DNA of 64,000 nt from Nitratireductor sp. Lineage in GTDB: Bacteria > Pseudomonadota > Alphaproteobacteria > Rhizobiales > Rhizobiaceae. This document shows positions 36,453 to 46,226 of the stretch, one piece after another (the first letter of the stretch is position 1; each line of letters starts with the position of its first letter). The stretch lies in NCBI GenBank assembly GCA_017854535.1, contig JAFMHL010000011.1:1-64000 (forward strand), written 5' to 3'. The notes under the pieces were generated by a model, which worked only from the letters and a program-made list of their open reading frames with translations, was not told the origin of the DNA and did not search any database. Made by a program: the position numbers and the translations under genes.

Positions 36453-37573
36453 CCCCGCCCAAACGGTCCGCTTACAATCAGCCTATCTCCGGCCTTCACT
36501 TTCTCCAACAAATAAGCGGTGGCCGGATCACTGGTTTCTGACGGCTCCACATGCAGCACAGTTGAATGGTCGCGCTGTTCGTGAACTGTGGCTACCCCGA
36601 TCAAATCTTGCCCGATGTGAAAACGGACGCGTTGGCCGACGATTGCATCTGGCAGCGGCCAAGGACCCGCAGCATTGATGGTTATTTCAGCGCCCGTATT
36701 TGATGAAATATGCGAGACTACTTCAGCTTGCTTTGGCCAAAGTTTATAGTCTGAGTCTGCCGGATTGGCTGCTTCCACCAAAGGCGTTTTAGCATCACCG
36801 ATTACTTCAATCGTTTCATCGGTGTTGATCTGGCCCGGCTTGGTTACTTTTGCATAGATGCCGCAAAAGGCGTGGCCGAAATGATCCATCAAAGCAACAG
36901 GAACTTTTATATCACGAATGCCTGTTTCGGGATTGACCGATGTGGCAGGGCAGCGCTTTACAGGACGCAGTATGTCAAGCTCCGGTCCGTTTGAACCGAT
37001 ACGAATGGATTTGCCAATACAAGAAAATTCTTCCCAAGCGGGTAAATCGCCAATGATCAAATTTCCCCGCAGACGGCGGATATCAAGATCTTCGCCCATG
37101 GCGTTGGATACAGCTTTCAAGGAGGCTGCATTCATGAAGGAAATGCCGCTATCATTAAAATCCCAATAGCCGGAAAGTGCGCCCTGCATTTGGCTTCGCT
37201 CGGTTATCACAGGCATTGGCATGTCGTCGCTTGGGTTGAGGGAACTGACAAAATCCGCCAGCCTTCGGTTAGCAATCGCGAGGCCCTCCGGATCGCCAAT
37301 GCGCAATGAAAGCCCCAAGCCTTCGGGAGATCTTATGCGTATTGTATCGTCGTCCATCTCTACGGAAAATTTCAACAGCCCTTCATTCACTGCATTGATG
37401 AAAAATGAACGACAGGTCAGCCAAGCGCCGTCCATTGTGTTTGAGATTCCATTGGTGATGGCAAAGCGCCTGTCATTGGGCAGGCCTTCGCCTTTGCTCA
37501 ATGCTACCGTATCAAGACTGATGCCGGGAAATGATTTTATCGGGTGTACAAAAATCTGAGAAAGCTTGGGCAT
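36449..37573 (-). CDS. MOSC-domain protein with a C-terminal flavodoxin-reductase-like barrel fragment
   Basis: A 374-residue protein: MOSC_N domain (about residues 1-115, [11 protein letters not shown]), MOSC domain (about 130-260) with the molybdenum-cofactor-associated cysteine in [14 protein letters not shown] (near 216), and about 90 C-terminal residues that resemble the FAD barrel of ferredoxin reductases ([20 protein letters not shown]), then stop. The NAD half and the usual RxYS flavin motif are missing. MOSC proteins of this type handle the molybdenum sulfurase step or reduce N-hydroxylated compounds (YcbX). Divergent from ybgC. Confidence 0.82.
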   Translation of the reverse strand: MPKLSQIFVHPIKSFPGISLDTVALSKGEGLPNDRRFAITNGISNTMDGAWLTCRSFFINAVNEGLLKFSVEMDDDTIRIRSPEGLGLSLRIGDPEGLAIANRRLADFVSSLNPSDDMPMPVITERSQMQGALSGYWDFNDSGISFMNAASLKAVSNAMGEDLDIRRLRGNLIIGDLPAWEEFSCIGKSIRIGSNGPELDILRPVKRCPATSVNPETGIRDIKVPVALMDHFGHAFCGIYAKVTKPGQINTDETIEVIGDAKTPLVEAANPADSDYKLWPKQAEVVSHISSNTGAEITINAAGPWPLPDAIVGQRVRFHIGQDLIGVATVHEQRDHSTVLHVEPSETSDPATAYLLEKVKAGDRLIVSGPFGRG

Positions 37574-37673
37574 TTTGGATGGGTCTTTTCTAATGTGATA
37601 GCTGGCCTTGTCTCTAGCTTAACAAATATGGCACATAGGGGAAGCCAAGAAAAACGCCAAATGGAAACTACCC

Positions 37674-38132
37674 ATGTCCCGCGAAAAAGCTGAACTTTCC
37701 AATCATCTCATTGACAATGAACATGGCAAAGGCCACCAGATGGAGGTGCGCGTTTATTATGAAGATACGGATTTTTCCGGCGTGGTGTATCATTCCAATT
37801 ATTTGAAATATATGGAACGCTCGCGCACGGAGTGGCTGCGTCTGCTCAATGTTTTCCATACAGATCTGGCGGAAGAAAAATCAGCCTTTGCGATCCACCG
37901 GATGAATTTGAAATTTGGCCCGCCAGCGGTAATCGATGACTTGTTGACTGTGCGGACGACTTTGCAAAAGCTGACAGGTGCCCGTTCGTTTTTGCGTCAG
38001 GAGGTTTTGCGCAAAGAGCCTGATGGCAGCGAGGTTATGTTGCTTGGGGCTGATGTGGAAGTTGCCTTCATTCACCATGGGGGCGGGGCTAAGCGCTTCC
38101 CTGATGATCTGCGCGAAAAACTTGGCGGATAA
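37674..38132 (+). CDS. ybgC: Tol-Pal associated acyl-CoA thioesterase YbgC
   Basis: A 152-residue hotdog-fold thioesterase with the family signature YYEDTDFSGVVYHSNYLKYMERSRTEWL (catalytic Asp near residue 32, given in part), which hydrolyses acyl-CoA or acyl-ACP. It is the first gene of the classical tol-pal region; here two decayed or unrelated segments and an ABC importer separate it from tolQ by about 4 kb. The start at 37674 has no strong ribosome site. Confidence 0.92.
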   Translation: MSREKAELSNHLIDNEHGKGHQMEVRVYYEDTDFSGVVYHSNYLKYMERSRTEWLRLLNVFHTDLAEEKSAFAIHRMNLKFGPPAVIDDLLTVRTTLQKLTGARSFLRQEVLRKEPDGSEVMLLGADVEVAFIHHGGGAKRFPDDLREKLGG

Positions 38133-38170
38133 AATTTAACTATTGAAATTACCAAAGAAAGAGTTTTGAA

Positions 38171-38568
38171 ATGAGCTTACCTATAACAACGGTTTAACGT
38201 CCCTTTTGGCTCTATGGTTATTGGTATTGGGAGCTAAAGTAGTGGATCAACGGCGATCTGCCGGGGTCGGAACAGGTGATGGCAATGATGAGGGCTTAAT
38301 TCGCAAAATGCGTGCGATGGCCAATTTCGCGGAATATACGCCGTTTGTGATCGCGCTCTTTTTATTGGCAGAACTTCAGGGTGCGCATTTCTACTTTATA
38401 GCAGGTTTGGCTGCCGTCTATTTTCTGGCAAGGGTTGCCCATGGTTATGCGATGGCTTTCACAGATCATTTTCCAAAGGGGCGATATTGGGGAACAATCG
38501 CCACCTGGCTAACGATCATTCTGCTGTCCTTGAACAACCCGGCTATGGTCGTTGGCATATTGGGTTGA
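38171..38568 (+). pseudogene. MAPEG family protein with a frameshift near the start
   Basis: An ATG at 38171 with AAGAAAGAG upstream starts MSLPITT and stops at TAA (38195-38197). The next frame then reads LTSLLALWLLVLGAKVV and continues 120 codons as a four-helix MAPEG protein (MRAMANFAEYTPFVIALFLLAELQG). MSLPITT...GLLALW is the normal start of this family, so one inserted or deleted base near 38190 separates the two parts. No ribosome site lies before the TTG at 38206. Pseudogene, sequencing error or frameshifting cannot be told apart. Confidence 0.6.
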
Positions 38569-38697
38569 TCAATAAAATTTGAAGATTGGCGCAAGGCGAA
38601 ATCATTTACTAAATGATCTCTGCCTCTTGCCTTGGGATGAAATCCCTTTAATTTAATTTTTTATCTCGCACATCTCCACAGTTTGAAAGGGTACCAA

Positions 38698-39528
38698 ATG
38701 CTTAGAAAAATTTCACTCACCATTTTGATGGGTAGCGCATTGTTTGCTGCACCTAGTCTTTCCTTTGCTATGGATAAATGCGCTGATGGCAAGACTATGA
38801 CAGAGGGCAAGTTGACCGTCGCTACGGGCAATCCTGCCTACTATCCTTGGGTGCATGATGATGCACCAGAATCCGGCAAAGGTTTTGAGGCTGCGGTTGC
38901 TTATGCGGTTGCGGAGAAGATGGGTTTTGCAAAAGAAAATGTGACATGGGTGCGCACAACATTTGATGAAGCAATCCAACCAGGCGTCAAAAACTTCGAT
39001 TTCAATTTACAGCAATATTCAATCACCGAGGACCGTGAAAAAGTCGTGGATTTTTCTGATCCTTATTACTCAGCTGCCGCTGCTATTTTGGTGCGCAAGA
39101 AGACCGTTGAAGGCGGATTGAAACCTGAAATGGCTGCGCTCAAAAAACTAAAATGGGGTATCATGCAGGCAACGACTGCTCTGCCGGTTGTGACCGATGT
39201 TATTCAGCCTGAAAGCGATGCGTTGTTTTATGATGACAATGCCAATGTGATTGCAGCCATGCAGGCTGACCAGATTGATGCGGCGATATTCGATTTGCCG
39301 ACGGCTTTGTTTACGGCAGCAGTGTTGATGGATGACGGCGCGGTTATCGGTCAGTTCCCTGCGGACCGCTCAGAAAACCCTGATCAGTTTGGCATGTTGA
39401 TGGCTGAAGGCAGTGCTTTAAAGACTTGTGTCAATGAAGCTCTATCAGCATTGAAGGCAGAAGGATCGCTGGCAAAAATCGAAGCCGAATGGTTGCAAGC
39501 CGCAACTGACGTTCCATTGGTTAAGTAG
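38698..39528 (+). CDS. Amino-acid-type ABC transporter, periplasmic binding protein
   Basis: A 276-residue periplasmic solute-binding protein with a signal peptide (MLRKISLTILMGSALFAAP.., cleavage near SFAM) and the bilobal family pattern: GKLTVATGNPAYYPW, GFEAAVAYAVAEKMG, FDFNLQQYSITEDREKVVDFSDPYY (given in part). Such proteins deliver polar amino acids or small cations to the membrane permease. AAAGGG precedes the ATG at 38698. Followed by permease and ATPase, forming a complete importer. Ligand unknown. Confidence 0.9.
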   Translation: MLRKISLTILMGSALFAAPSLSFAMDKCADGKTMTEGKLTVATGNPAYYPWVHDDAPESGKGFEAAVAYAVAEKMGFAKENVTWVRTTFDEAIQPGVKNFDFNLQQYSITEDREKVVDFSDPYYSAAAAILVRKKTVEGGLKPEMAALKKLKWGIMQATTALPVVTDVIQPESDALFYDDNANVIAAMQADQIDAAIFDLPTALFTAAVLMDDGAVIGQFPADRSENPDQFGMLMAEGSALKTCVNEALSALKAEGSLAKIEAEWLQAATDVPLVK

Positions 39529-39551
39529 GGTGGTCAAGTAAAGGCTTTATT

Positions 39552-40361
39552 GTGAACCGACGCGCTCAATATGAGGCCCGCCAGAAACGGCGGGCCTTGA
39601 TCATTGCATCAGCCAGCACAGTGTTTATTGTGCTCGCTCTTGTGGTTTTGGTGCCTCTCGCACCTGGCTGGGTAGCAGTTCAAAAGAGCTTTTTTTCCTG
39701 GGATATTTTTGTACGCAGCCTACCAAAAATGCTGGACGCGTTCACCCTCAATATTGCGATTTTTCTTTGGTCCGCGCCGCTGGTTGCCTTTGTAGGTCTG
39801 TTAATTGCGCTGGCTCGTTCAGTGACTGCTCCAGCATTATTTCCTCTGCGTGTTTTTGGTGCTGGCTTTGTTGATATTTTCAGAGGGCTTCCCGTTGTTC
39901 TTGTCATCTATCTGATCGGCTTTGGCATACCGGGGTTGGGTCTGCCGCGGCCATGGAACTCTCCCTATATATGGGGAACAGTGGCGCTAGTGCTGACCTA
40001 TTCTGCCTATGTTGCCGAAATCCTGCGCTCAGGCATTGAAAGCGTGCATCAAAGCCAGCGCTCAGCAGCGCTTTCACTCGGCCTCAGTGAGCGCGATGTA
40101 ATGCGTTATATTGTTTTGCCGCAGGCGATCCGAAGAGTGGTTCCGGCCAATATGAACATGCTGATCGCCCTGCAAAAAGACGTTGCGCTTTTATCTTTCA
40201 TAGGCCCGGTGGAAGTTCTGCGTCAGGCGGGCATTTACAAAAGCCTGTTTGCCAATTTCACGCCCTATGTGGTGGCAGCGGTGATCTTTTTGACCTTTAC
40301 TATTCCTGCAACCCGATATGCCGATTACCTCATGAACAAGCAGCGCAATGAACGAAGTTAA
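39552..40361 (+). CDS. Amino-acid-type ABC transporter, permease
   Basis: A 269-residue inner-membrane permease of the His/Glu/Gln family with about five helices. The ATPase-coupling EAA loop is visible as RSAALSLGLSERDVMRYIVLPQAIRRVVP (shown in part), about residues 174-200. The start is GTG with AAAGG seven bases upstream. Its end overlaps the ATPase gene by 14 bases. Only one permease is present, so it would act as a homodimer. Confidence 0.9.
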   Translation: MNRRAQYEARQKRRALIIASASTVFIVLALVVLVPLAPGWVAVQKSFFSWDIFVRSLPKMLDAFTLNIAIFLWSAPLVAFVGLLIALARSVTAPALFPLRVFGAGFVDIFRGLPVVLVIYLIGFGIPGLGLPRPWNSPYIWGTVALVLTYSAYVAEILRSGIESVHQSQRSAALSLGLSERDVMRYIVLPQAIRRVVPANMNMLIALQKDVALLSFIGPVEVLRQAGIYKSLFANFTPYVVAAVIFLTFTIPATRYADYLMNKQRNERS

Positions 40362-41088
40362 ACTCCGCCTTGAAGGGGTCAGCAAGTCCTTCGGAAAAAA
40401 TCAGGTGCTCAACGGCATTGATCTTGATATCGCCGAGGGTGAGATGGTGTGTCTGATCGGGGCGTCCGGCTCTGGCAAATCCACATTGCTGCGTTGCATG
40501 AATTGCCTTGAGCCGATTGATGATGGTTATATTTATCTCGATGGCAAGGACATCTCAGAACCCGGATTGGATTTGAGTGACATAAGACGGCGCATCGGTA
40601 TCGTGTTTCAGTCCTTCAATTTGTTTCCTCATATGAATGCGCTTGAAAATGTGTTGCTTGCTCCGCGAAGAGTATTGGGAAAATCTCGTGAGGAATTGGT
40701 GCCGCAGGCGGAAGAACTCTTTACCCGTTTCGGACTAAAGGAACATATGCACAAATATGCGGACCAGCTTTCGGGCGGTCAACAACAGCGCGTCGCTGTC
40801 ATCAGAGCGCTCGCCATGCGCCCTGAAATCATGTTGTTCGACGAGATCACCTCGGCGCTTGATCCGGTATTGGTTCATGAGGTGCTGGATGTATTACGAG
40901 CTTTGCGTGACGAAGGGATGACCATGATATTGGCAACCCATGAGATGAACTTTGCAAAAGAACTGGCAGATCGCATTTGCTTTATGGATGGTGGGCAAAT
41001 CGTTGAGTCTGGCAAGACTGCCCAGATATTTTCCAAACCCAAAGACGAACGGACCAGAACGTTTCTCAAGAGTCTCTTGGTATCGTAG
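40348..41088 (+). CDS. Amino-acid-type ABC transporter, ATPase
   Basis: A 246-residue ABC ATPase with Walker A GASGSGKST (about residues 38-46), signature QLSGGQQQRV (about 145-154), Walker B IMLFDEITSALDP (about 170-182; I-T in place of the common P-T) and the His switch ATHEM. Its closest recognisable group is GlnQ/HisP-like. It completes the three-gene importer with the two genes before it. Confidence 0.92.
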   Translation: MNEVKLRLEGVSKSFGKNQVLNGIDLDIAEGEMVCLIGASGSGKSTLLRCMNCLEPIDDGYIYLDGKDISEPGLDLSDIRRRIGIVFQSFNLFPHMNALENVLLAPRRVLGKSREELVPQAEELFTRFGLKEHMHKYADQLSGGQQQRVAVIRALAMRPEIMLFDEITSALDPVLVHEVLDVLRALRDEGMTMILATHEMNFAKELADRICFMDGGQIVESGKTAQIFSKPKDERTRTFLKSLLVS

Positions 41089-41103
41089 TTTGTGTGCTGC
41101 TAT

Positions 41104-41406
41104 CTAACGCCGTTCCATCATCATTGCCAATTTCATGCGTTTTTCATTAAGCAGCTTGAGGGCTTCTTCCCGCTCTTCACCTTCTGGCATTTCTGCAGCA
41201 GCTTTGGCGTCAGTCAGGATTTCTTTTTTCAAGTTCACTTCTGGTGGTAGTGCGCCGGATTCTTTTAAAAGTCTGGCACCAAAATGCTCCATAAAATCGC
41301 CTTCTGGAATTGGCGGTAAGGGTTTGCCAGCGCCGGGAAGATTATCGAACATTCCGTCTTCCATGGCAGCCTCGATACGCAACAAAGCCAGTTTCTCAAA
41401 TCGCAT
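41104..41406 (-). CDS. DUF1992 (DnaJ homologue-type) family protein
   Basis: A 100-residue protein with the DUF1992 core ERIEAAMEDGMFDNLPGAGKPL-like segment (here LRIEAAMEDGMFDNLPGAG, about residues 9-27) followed by charged helices. The family is also called DnaJ family domain, but it has no J-domain HPD motif here. Function unknown. It begins four bases after the LysE stop on the same strand, so it is in the LysE transcription unit. Confidence 0.85.
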   Translation of the reverse strand: MRFEKLALLRIEAAMEDGMFDNLPGAGKPLPPIPEGDFMEHFGARLLKESGALPPEVNLKKEILTDAKAAAEMPEGEEREEALKLLNEKRMKLAMMMERR

Positions 41407-41409
41407 TTC

Positions 41410-42030
41410 TTAAGACCACCGTTCAGACAAAGCCAGTTTCAAACCTAGAAAGGCAAATGCTCCGGCAAAGCCGCGTTTCATCCAGACCATAATGGTTGGT
41501 TTTGAGATCAAAGCGTCACGAACCAAAGCTGCAAAACCTCCATAAAGGATGAATACTATAAAGGTTATAAGCATGAAGATAGATGCAAGGCCGACCAGTT
41601 CAGGGGTTGGATTTGGCGAGCTGGTTGAAACAAACTGGGGTAGGAATGCCAAAAAGAAGAGAGAAAGCTTAGGGTTTAGAATGTTTATCACCAGACCATG
41701 CATAGCGATTTTGGAATAGGGAACCGGATCTTTGTTTTCTTTCACATCGAGGGTGCCGCATTCGCGCAAAATACTCCAAGCCATGAACATGAGGTAAGCT
41801 ACGCCAAGATATTTGATGATTTGAAAGGCTAGGGCGCTGGTATGAAAAATGGCTGCTAGACCAATAATGCTGGCTATTGCGGCTGGTACAATGCCAAAGG
41901 TGCAGCCGAAAGCAGCGGCAATGCTTGCGCCAAATCCTCTGCCAAGACCAACGGCCAGAGTATAAATTACCCCGGTTCCAGGCAAAAGAACCACGACGAG
42001 GGCGGTTAGAAGAAACTCGATACTTGGCAT
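41410..42030 (-). CDS. LysE family translocator
   Basis: A 206-residue inner-membrane exporter with about six helices, typical of the LysE/RhtB family; the conserved LLPGTGVIYTLAVGLGRGF near the N-terminus and ILNPKLSLFFLAFLPQF (about residues 112-128) are visible. Members export basic or neutral amino acids such as lysine or homoserine. AAGGAG lies seven bases before the ATG at 42030. Divergent from tolQ across 288 bases, in which I see no clear motif. Confidence 0.9.
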   Translation of the reverse strand: MPSIEFLLTALVVVLLPGTGVIYTLAVGLGRGFGASIAAAFGCTFGIVPAAIASIIGLAAIFHTSALAFQIIKYLGVAYLMFMAWSILRECGTLDVKENKDPVPYSKIAMHGLVINILNPKLSLFFLAFLPQFVSTSSPNPTPELVGLASIFMLITFIVFILYGGFAALVRDALISKPTIMVWMKRGFAGAFAFLGLKLALSERWS

Positions 42031-42318
42031 TCTCAAACTCCTTTAAGGACTGTTTTTCAATAAACGTACATATTAATACGGAATTTGCAAGAAAAATCCT
42101 CGTCCTGTTATAGTGAATCCTAACGCTTCGTTTACCCTAATCAAGCATTAATACCGTTTAGTAATGCGGAATGTGTGCCGAAACGGTTCACGCCTTCGTT
42201 TGACCATGATTTTCAGCTTTTGGAACGATATGGGTCAGATTTTTGACAGGATTGCCATTTAGAGAGCATCGGTCGATCAGACTTTTCAGACCAAAACCAA
42301 TTAGACAGGGAATTTCCC

Positions 42319-43074
42319 ATGAGCGGGATGACGTTTTTTGCCATATCAGCAGCCTTTGCACAGGAAGTTACTCAAGGTGCTTTGGAAGCTACCCATGATA
42401 CTTCTCTCTGGGGTTTGTTCGCCCAAGCAGGTTTAACCGTTAAACTAGTGATGATCGGTCTGTTAATCGCTTCGGTTTGGAGCTGGGCGATCATGATCGA
42501 CAAAGCTTTATTGTTTGCTCGCACACGCCGACAGCTGGATCGCTTTGAAGAAGTGTTTTGGTCAGGAAGATCTCTAGAAGAATTATATCGCTCTTTATCT
42601 GACAAAGCGCCAACGGGCATGGGTGCCTTGTTTGTTTCGGCCATGCGCGAATGGAAAAAGAGCTTTGAGCGCGGCGCATCTTCGCCAATTGGTTTGCAGA
42701 CCCGTATCGACAAAGTGCTTGATGTATCTTTGGCCCGAGAAATGGAACGAATTGAAAAGCGTCTGGGCTTTTTGGCAACGGTTGGTTCTGCGGCTCCGTT
42801 TATCGGACTGTTTGGAACAGTTGTCGGGATCATGACATCGTTCCAGGCGATTGCTGGTTCGAAATCCACCAATCTGGCCGTTGTTGCGCCTGGTATTGCT
42901 GAAGCGCTTTTGGCGACAGCTCTTGGTTTGATGGCGGCTATTCCAGCGGTTATCGCTTACAACAAGTTTTCCTCTGATGCGGGCAAGATCGCCGGACGCA
43001 TGGAAGGATTTGCTGATGAGTTTTCCGCCATTTTATCCCGTCAAATTGATGAGAAAAATGGCCGTCAGCAATAG
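42319..43074 (+). CDS. tolQ: Tol-Pal system protein TolQ
   Basis: A 251-residue inner-membrane proton-channel subunit of the Tol-Pal machine with three helices: about residues 30-55, 150-175 (GSAAPFIGLFGTVVGIMTSF) and 190-215. It forms a complex with TolR and TolA that uses the proton gradient to hold the outer membrane at the division site. First gene of tolQRAB-pal-cpoB. The pore-lining polar residues of helices 2 and 3 are present. Confidence 0.95.
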   Translation: MSGMTFFAISAAFAQEVTQGALEATHDTSLWGLFAQAGLTVKLVMIGLLIASVWSWAIMIDKALLFARTRRQLDRFEEVFWSGRSLEELYRSLSDKAPTGMGALFVSAMREWKKSFERGASSPIGLQTRIDKVLDVSLAREMERIEKRLGFLATVGSAAPFIGLFGTVVGIMTSFQAIAGSKSTNLAVVAPGIAEALLATALGLMAAIPAVIAYNKFSSDAGKIAGRMEGFADEFSAILSRQIDEKNGRQQ

Positions 43075-43117
43075 GCTGATGCAGGTTAGTACCAAAAGAT
43101 AAACGAAGGAATTCAAG

Positions 43118-43570
43118 ATGGGAATGTCCACAGGCGGTTCAGGTATCTCAGGCGGAAGACGTCGGCGAGGCGGCAAACGTCATGCCATGATGAGCGAAAT
43201 CAACGTGACGCCATTTGTTGACGTGATGCTGGTTCTTTTGATCATCTTTATGGTGGCGGCACCTTTGCTAACAGTTGGCGTACCGATTGACTTGCCAGAG
43301 ACACAGGCAAAAGCGCTTAACTCAGAAACTCAACCGATTTCGATTTCTGTTAACGAGCAGGGTCAGGTTTATCTGCAGGAAACAGAAATTCCAATGAACG
43401 AGATCGTTGCCAAACTGACCGCGATTGCGAAAAACGGCTATGAAGAGCGGATTTATGTGCGCGGCGATAAAACCGCTGACTACGGTGCTGTCATGCGTGT
43501 GATGGGACTGTTGTCTCAAGCTGGCTACAAAAAGCTGGCAATGGTCACCTTGCAAGATCAGAATAATTAA
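43118..43570 (+). CDS. tolR: Tol-Pal system protein TolR
   Basis: A 150-residue single-span protein with a basic N-terminus (GRRRRGGKRH), the membrane helix EINVTPFVDVMLVLLIIFMV (about residues 27-46) containing the essential Asp at about 35, and a periplasmic ExbD-like domain. It pairs with TolQ to couple the proton gradient to TolA. It follows tolQ by 43 bases. Confidence 0.95.
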   Translation: MGMSTGGSGISGGRRRRGGKRHAMMSEINVTPFVDVMLVLLIIFMVAAPLLTVGVPIDLPETQAKALNSETQPISISVNEQGQVYLQETEIPMNEIVAKLTAIAKNGYEERIYVRGDKTADYGAVMRVMGLLSQAGYKKLAMVTLQDQNN

Positions 43571-43586
43571 GAGGCCATCTGCTTAA

Positions 43587-44633
43587 ATGAAAATCGGCGT
43601 TGCTCTTTCCAGTACAGCTCATGTAGCGATCCTCACTTGGGGATTGCTGAGCTTTTCTGCGCCTACGCCATTGCAGGTCAATGATGTTGAAGCATTGGCC
43701 GTTGATATCGTGCCGATTGAAGAAATCACCCAATCTATTGCCGGAGACAAAAAAGCAGAACTGAGTGAAACGCCCGCTCCCACGCCGACAAAACGGCCTG
43801 ATGTTATTCCAGAAGCTGAAAATGTGGGTGAAGCTAAGGTTGATGAGAAATCTGCACCCGCGCCCAAACCGGCTGATAGGCCTGTTGAAGTTGCTAAAAC
43901 GGAAGCGCCGCCGCCAGCGCCAATTCCAAAACCTGCGCCAAAGGTTGTTCCTGAAGCGCAACCAGTGGAAAAAGAAACACCTGCGCCAACCAATGAAGTT
44001 GCTGCAGTCAATGAGCCTAAGGTCGATATAAAGCCTGAGCCTATTGCCGAGGAAACACCTGTTGCTGAAACCGGAGAGCAATTTGCCTCTCTTTCAAAAG
44101 TGCAAGCTGTGCCTTCGCCTCGTCCTGAAACTGCCAAGCCGCAAAAAGCTGAGACTACTGATCGCAAGAAAGAAAGCGAACCAGCCAAAACCACAACGGC
44201 TTCGTCTGAAAACAAAAGTGATCCGATTGGCGATATAACCAAGGCGCTTGAAAGCAAAGAAGCGCCAACGGCTTCAGGGGCAAAGAAATCAACCCAGACG
44301 GCTTCCTTGGGCACATCCAAGCCTTCGACAAGTGGTAAATTGAGCACCAGCGAGATGGATGCCATTTTAGGGCAGCTAGCAGGATGCTGGTCGTTACCAG
44401 GCGGAGCTGATGGCGCTGAAGAGCTAAGAGCTTCGGTGACTTTCAACCTTGATACAAATGCTGAGCTGACCGGACGGCCGAAAGTTACGAAATCCAGTGG
44501 AAATAATGCATTTGATTCAAGTGCTGTCAGAGCGATCATGAAATGTAATGATCGCGGTTTCAACCTACCAAAAGGCAAACATGATGTGTGGAACGAAGTG
44601 GTGATAAACTTTGATCCGAGCCAAATGTTTTAA
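43587..44633 (+). CDS. tolA: Tol-Pal system protein TolA (TonB-like C-terminus)
   Basis: A 348-residue protein: N-terminal membrane helix (AHVAILTWGLLSFSA, about residues 11-25) followed by a long Pro/Ala/Glu/Lys-rich periplasmic rod (about 45-265) and a C-terminal domain about 270-345 with the conserved pair of cysteines in LAGCWSLPGG and IMKCNDRG. It reaches across the periplasm to Pal and TolB. The rod is lower in coiled-coil character than in E. coli, as in other alphaproteobacteria. It follows tolR by 16 bases. Confidence 0.9.
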   Translation: MKIGVALSSTAHVAILTWGLLSFSAPTPLQVNDVEALAVDIVPIEEITQSIAGDKKAELSETPAPTPTKRPDVIPEAENVGEAKVDEKSAPAPKPADRPVEVAKTEAPPPAPIPKPAPKVVPEAQPVEKETPAPTNEVAAVNEPKVDIKPEPIAEETPVAETGEQFASLSKVQAVPSPRPETAKPQKAETTDRKKESEPAKTTTASSENKSDPIGDITKALESKEAPTASGAKKSTQTASLGTSKPSTSGKLSTSEMDAILGQLAGCWSLPGGADGAEELRASVTFNLDTNAELTGRPKVTKSSGNNAFDSSAVRAIMKCNDRGFNLPKGKHDVWNEVVINFDPSQMF

Positions 44634-44678
44634 GTCCGTCCTAATATTGCCGCAAAATAAGGGCGTTTAGTCCGCTTA

Positions 44679-46055
44679 ATGAAAGAATATAACGAGATGT
44701 TTATGATCCATATGAAAAAATCCTCACTGATTGATGGCGCCAAAGGATTTCGAGCGTCTGCGAATTCAGCCAAAATTTTGATCCTTTCGCTCTTGATGCT
44801 TTTCGGGATCTCTGTTGCAGCTCATGCGAAATTGGAATTGGATCTGACCAAAGGCACAATCGAGCCTTTGCCGATTGCGATCACTAATTTTAGCGGGGAT
44901 ATTGGGGCAGAGACATCTTCTATTGTTTCTTCGAATTTGAAAAACTCTGGCCTTTTTGCCCCGATCGATCCTGCGGCCTTTATTCAGCAGATTTCTGATC
45001 CAAACGCTGTGCCACGGTTTGAAGACTGGCGCGTGATCAATGCGCAAGCTTTGGTCACAGGCACTGTTTCCAAAGAAGGTGATGGTCGTTTGAAAGCGGA
45101 ATTTCGTCTTTGGGATGTGTTTGGCAATGAGCAGATTATCGGCCAGCAATATTTCACCAATCCGAACAACTCTCGCCGACTTGCTCATATTATTTCAGAT
45201 GCAATCTACAAAGCGTTGACAGGTGAGAGCGGGTATTTCGATAGCCGCATCGTGTTTGTTGATGAAACTGGGCCGAAAACAAAACGTGTCAAACGTCTTG
45301 CGATTATGGATCAGGATGGCGCGAATGTGCGTTATCTCTCCAAAGGGGGCGAGCTTGTTTTGACACCGCGCTTTTCGCCGACCCATCAAGAAATCACCTA
45401 TATGTCTTTTGCCGGCGGCAATCCGAAAGTGTATCTGCGCCAAATCGAGACGGGTCAATATGATGTGGTGGGTGATTTTCCTGGAATGACCTTTTCGCCG
45501 CGCTTTTCGCCGGATGGTCAAAAAGTGATCATGAGCCTTAATAATGATGGTATCTCGAATATTTATACGATGGACTTGCGTTCGCGCACGACCATCCGCC
45601 TAACCAATTCAAATGCGATTGATACCAGCCCGTCTTATTCGCCTGATGGCAGCCAGATTGTGTTTGAGTCAGACCGCGGTGGACGCCAACAGCTCTATGT
45701 GATGGGCGCAAATGGCGGTGAGCCGTCACGCATTTCATTTGGCACCGGAAGTTACTCCACGCCGGTTTGGTCTCCCCGTGGTGACTTGATTGCCTTTACC
45801 AAACAATCTGGCGGTAGTTTCCTGATTGGGGTGATGAAGCCAGATGGTTCGAAAGAACGTATTTTAACTGAAGGATATCACAACGAAGGTCCGACTTGGT
45901 CCCCAAATGGCCGTGTTTTAATGTTCTTCCGCGAAAGTCGCGGTGCCAATGGTGGTTCTAAACTCTACTCTGTAGATATTACGGGCCGACATGAGCGCCA
46001 AATTCCTACTCCAAGTTTTGCGTCTGACCCTGCGTGGTCGCCTTTATTGGAATAG
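44679..46055 (+). CDS. tolB: Tol-Pal system beta-propeller protein TolB
   Basis: Up to 458 residues: hydrophobic signal ([17 protein letters not shown]), an N-terminal alpha/beta domain ([10 protein letters not shown]) and a six-bladed propeller whose blades repeat the FSPDGQ, YSPDGS, WSPRGD, WSPNGR pattern. It binds Pal and TolA in the periplasm. Four in-frame ATGs between 44679 and 44712 make the start uncertain; the first is given. A weak hairpin (46065-46091) follows without a clear U tract, consistent with reading on toward pal. Confidence 0.93.
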   Translation: MKEYNEMFMIHMKKSSLIDGAKGFRASANSAKILILSLLMLFGISVAAHAKLELDLTKGTIEPLPIAITNFSGDIGAETSSIVSSNLKNSGLFAPIDPAAFIQQISDPNAVPRFEDWRVINAQALVTGTVSKEGDGRLKAEFRLWDVFGNEQIIGQQYFTNPNNSRRLAHIISDAIYKALTGESGYFDSRIVFVDETGPKTKRVKRLAIMDQDGANVRYLSKGGELVLTPRFSPTHQEITYMSFAGGNPKVYLRQIETGQYDVVGDFPGMTFSPRFSPDGQKVIMSLNNDGISNIYTMDLRSRTTIRLTNSNAIDTSPSYSPDGSQIVFESDRGGRQQLYVMGANGGEPSRISFGTGSYSTPVWSPRGDLIAFTKQSGGSFLIGVMKPDGSKERILTEGYHNEGPTWSPNGRVLMFFRESRGANGGSKLYSVDITGRHERQIPTPSFASDPAWSPLLE

Positions 46056-46226
46056 AAAAAATTATCGATTAGCCGCAATTGGCTTTTATCGAAAAACAAA
46101 GAACGGGTGTTTTGATTGATCAGAACACTGAAGATATTAACCGGAATTTTACCATAAATCTTGAAGCGGCCTTAACCGCTTTAAGGTTATTAACGGATAA
46201 ATAAATTCATTAAAGGAGTAAGGACC

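Noticed and set aside
43619-44578. Long open frame (319 codons) on the minus strand opposite tolA
   Set aside because: It mirrors the biased Pro/Ala/Glu codons of tolA, has no ribosome site or recognisable domain, and tolA is certain.
46065-46091. Hairpin after tolB as terminator
   Set aside because: Stem has only eight interrupted pairs and no U run; not listed as a feature.
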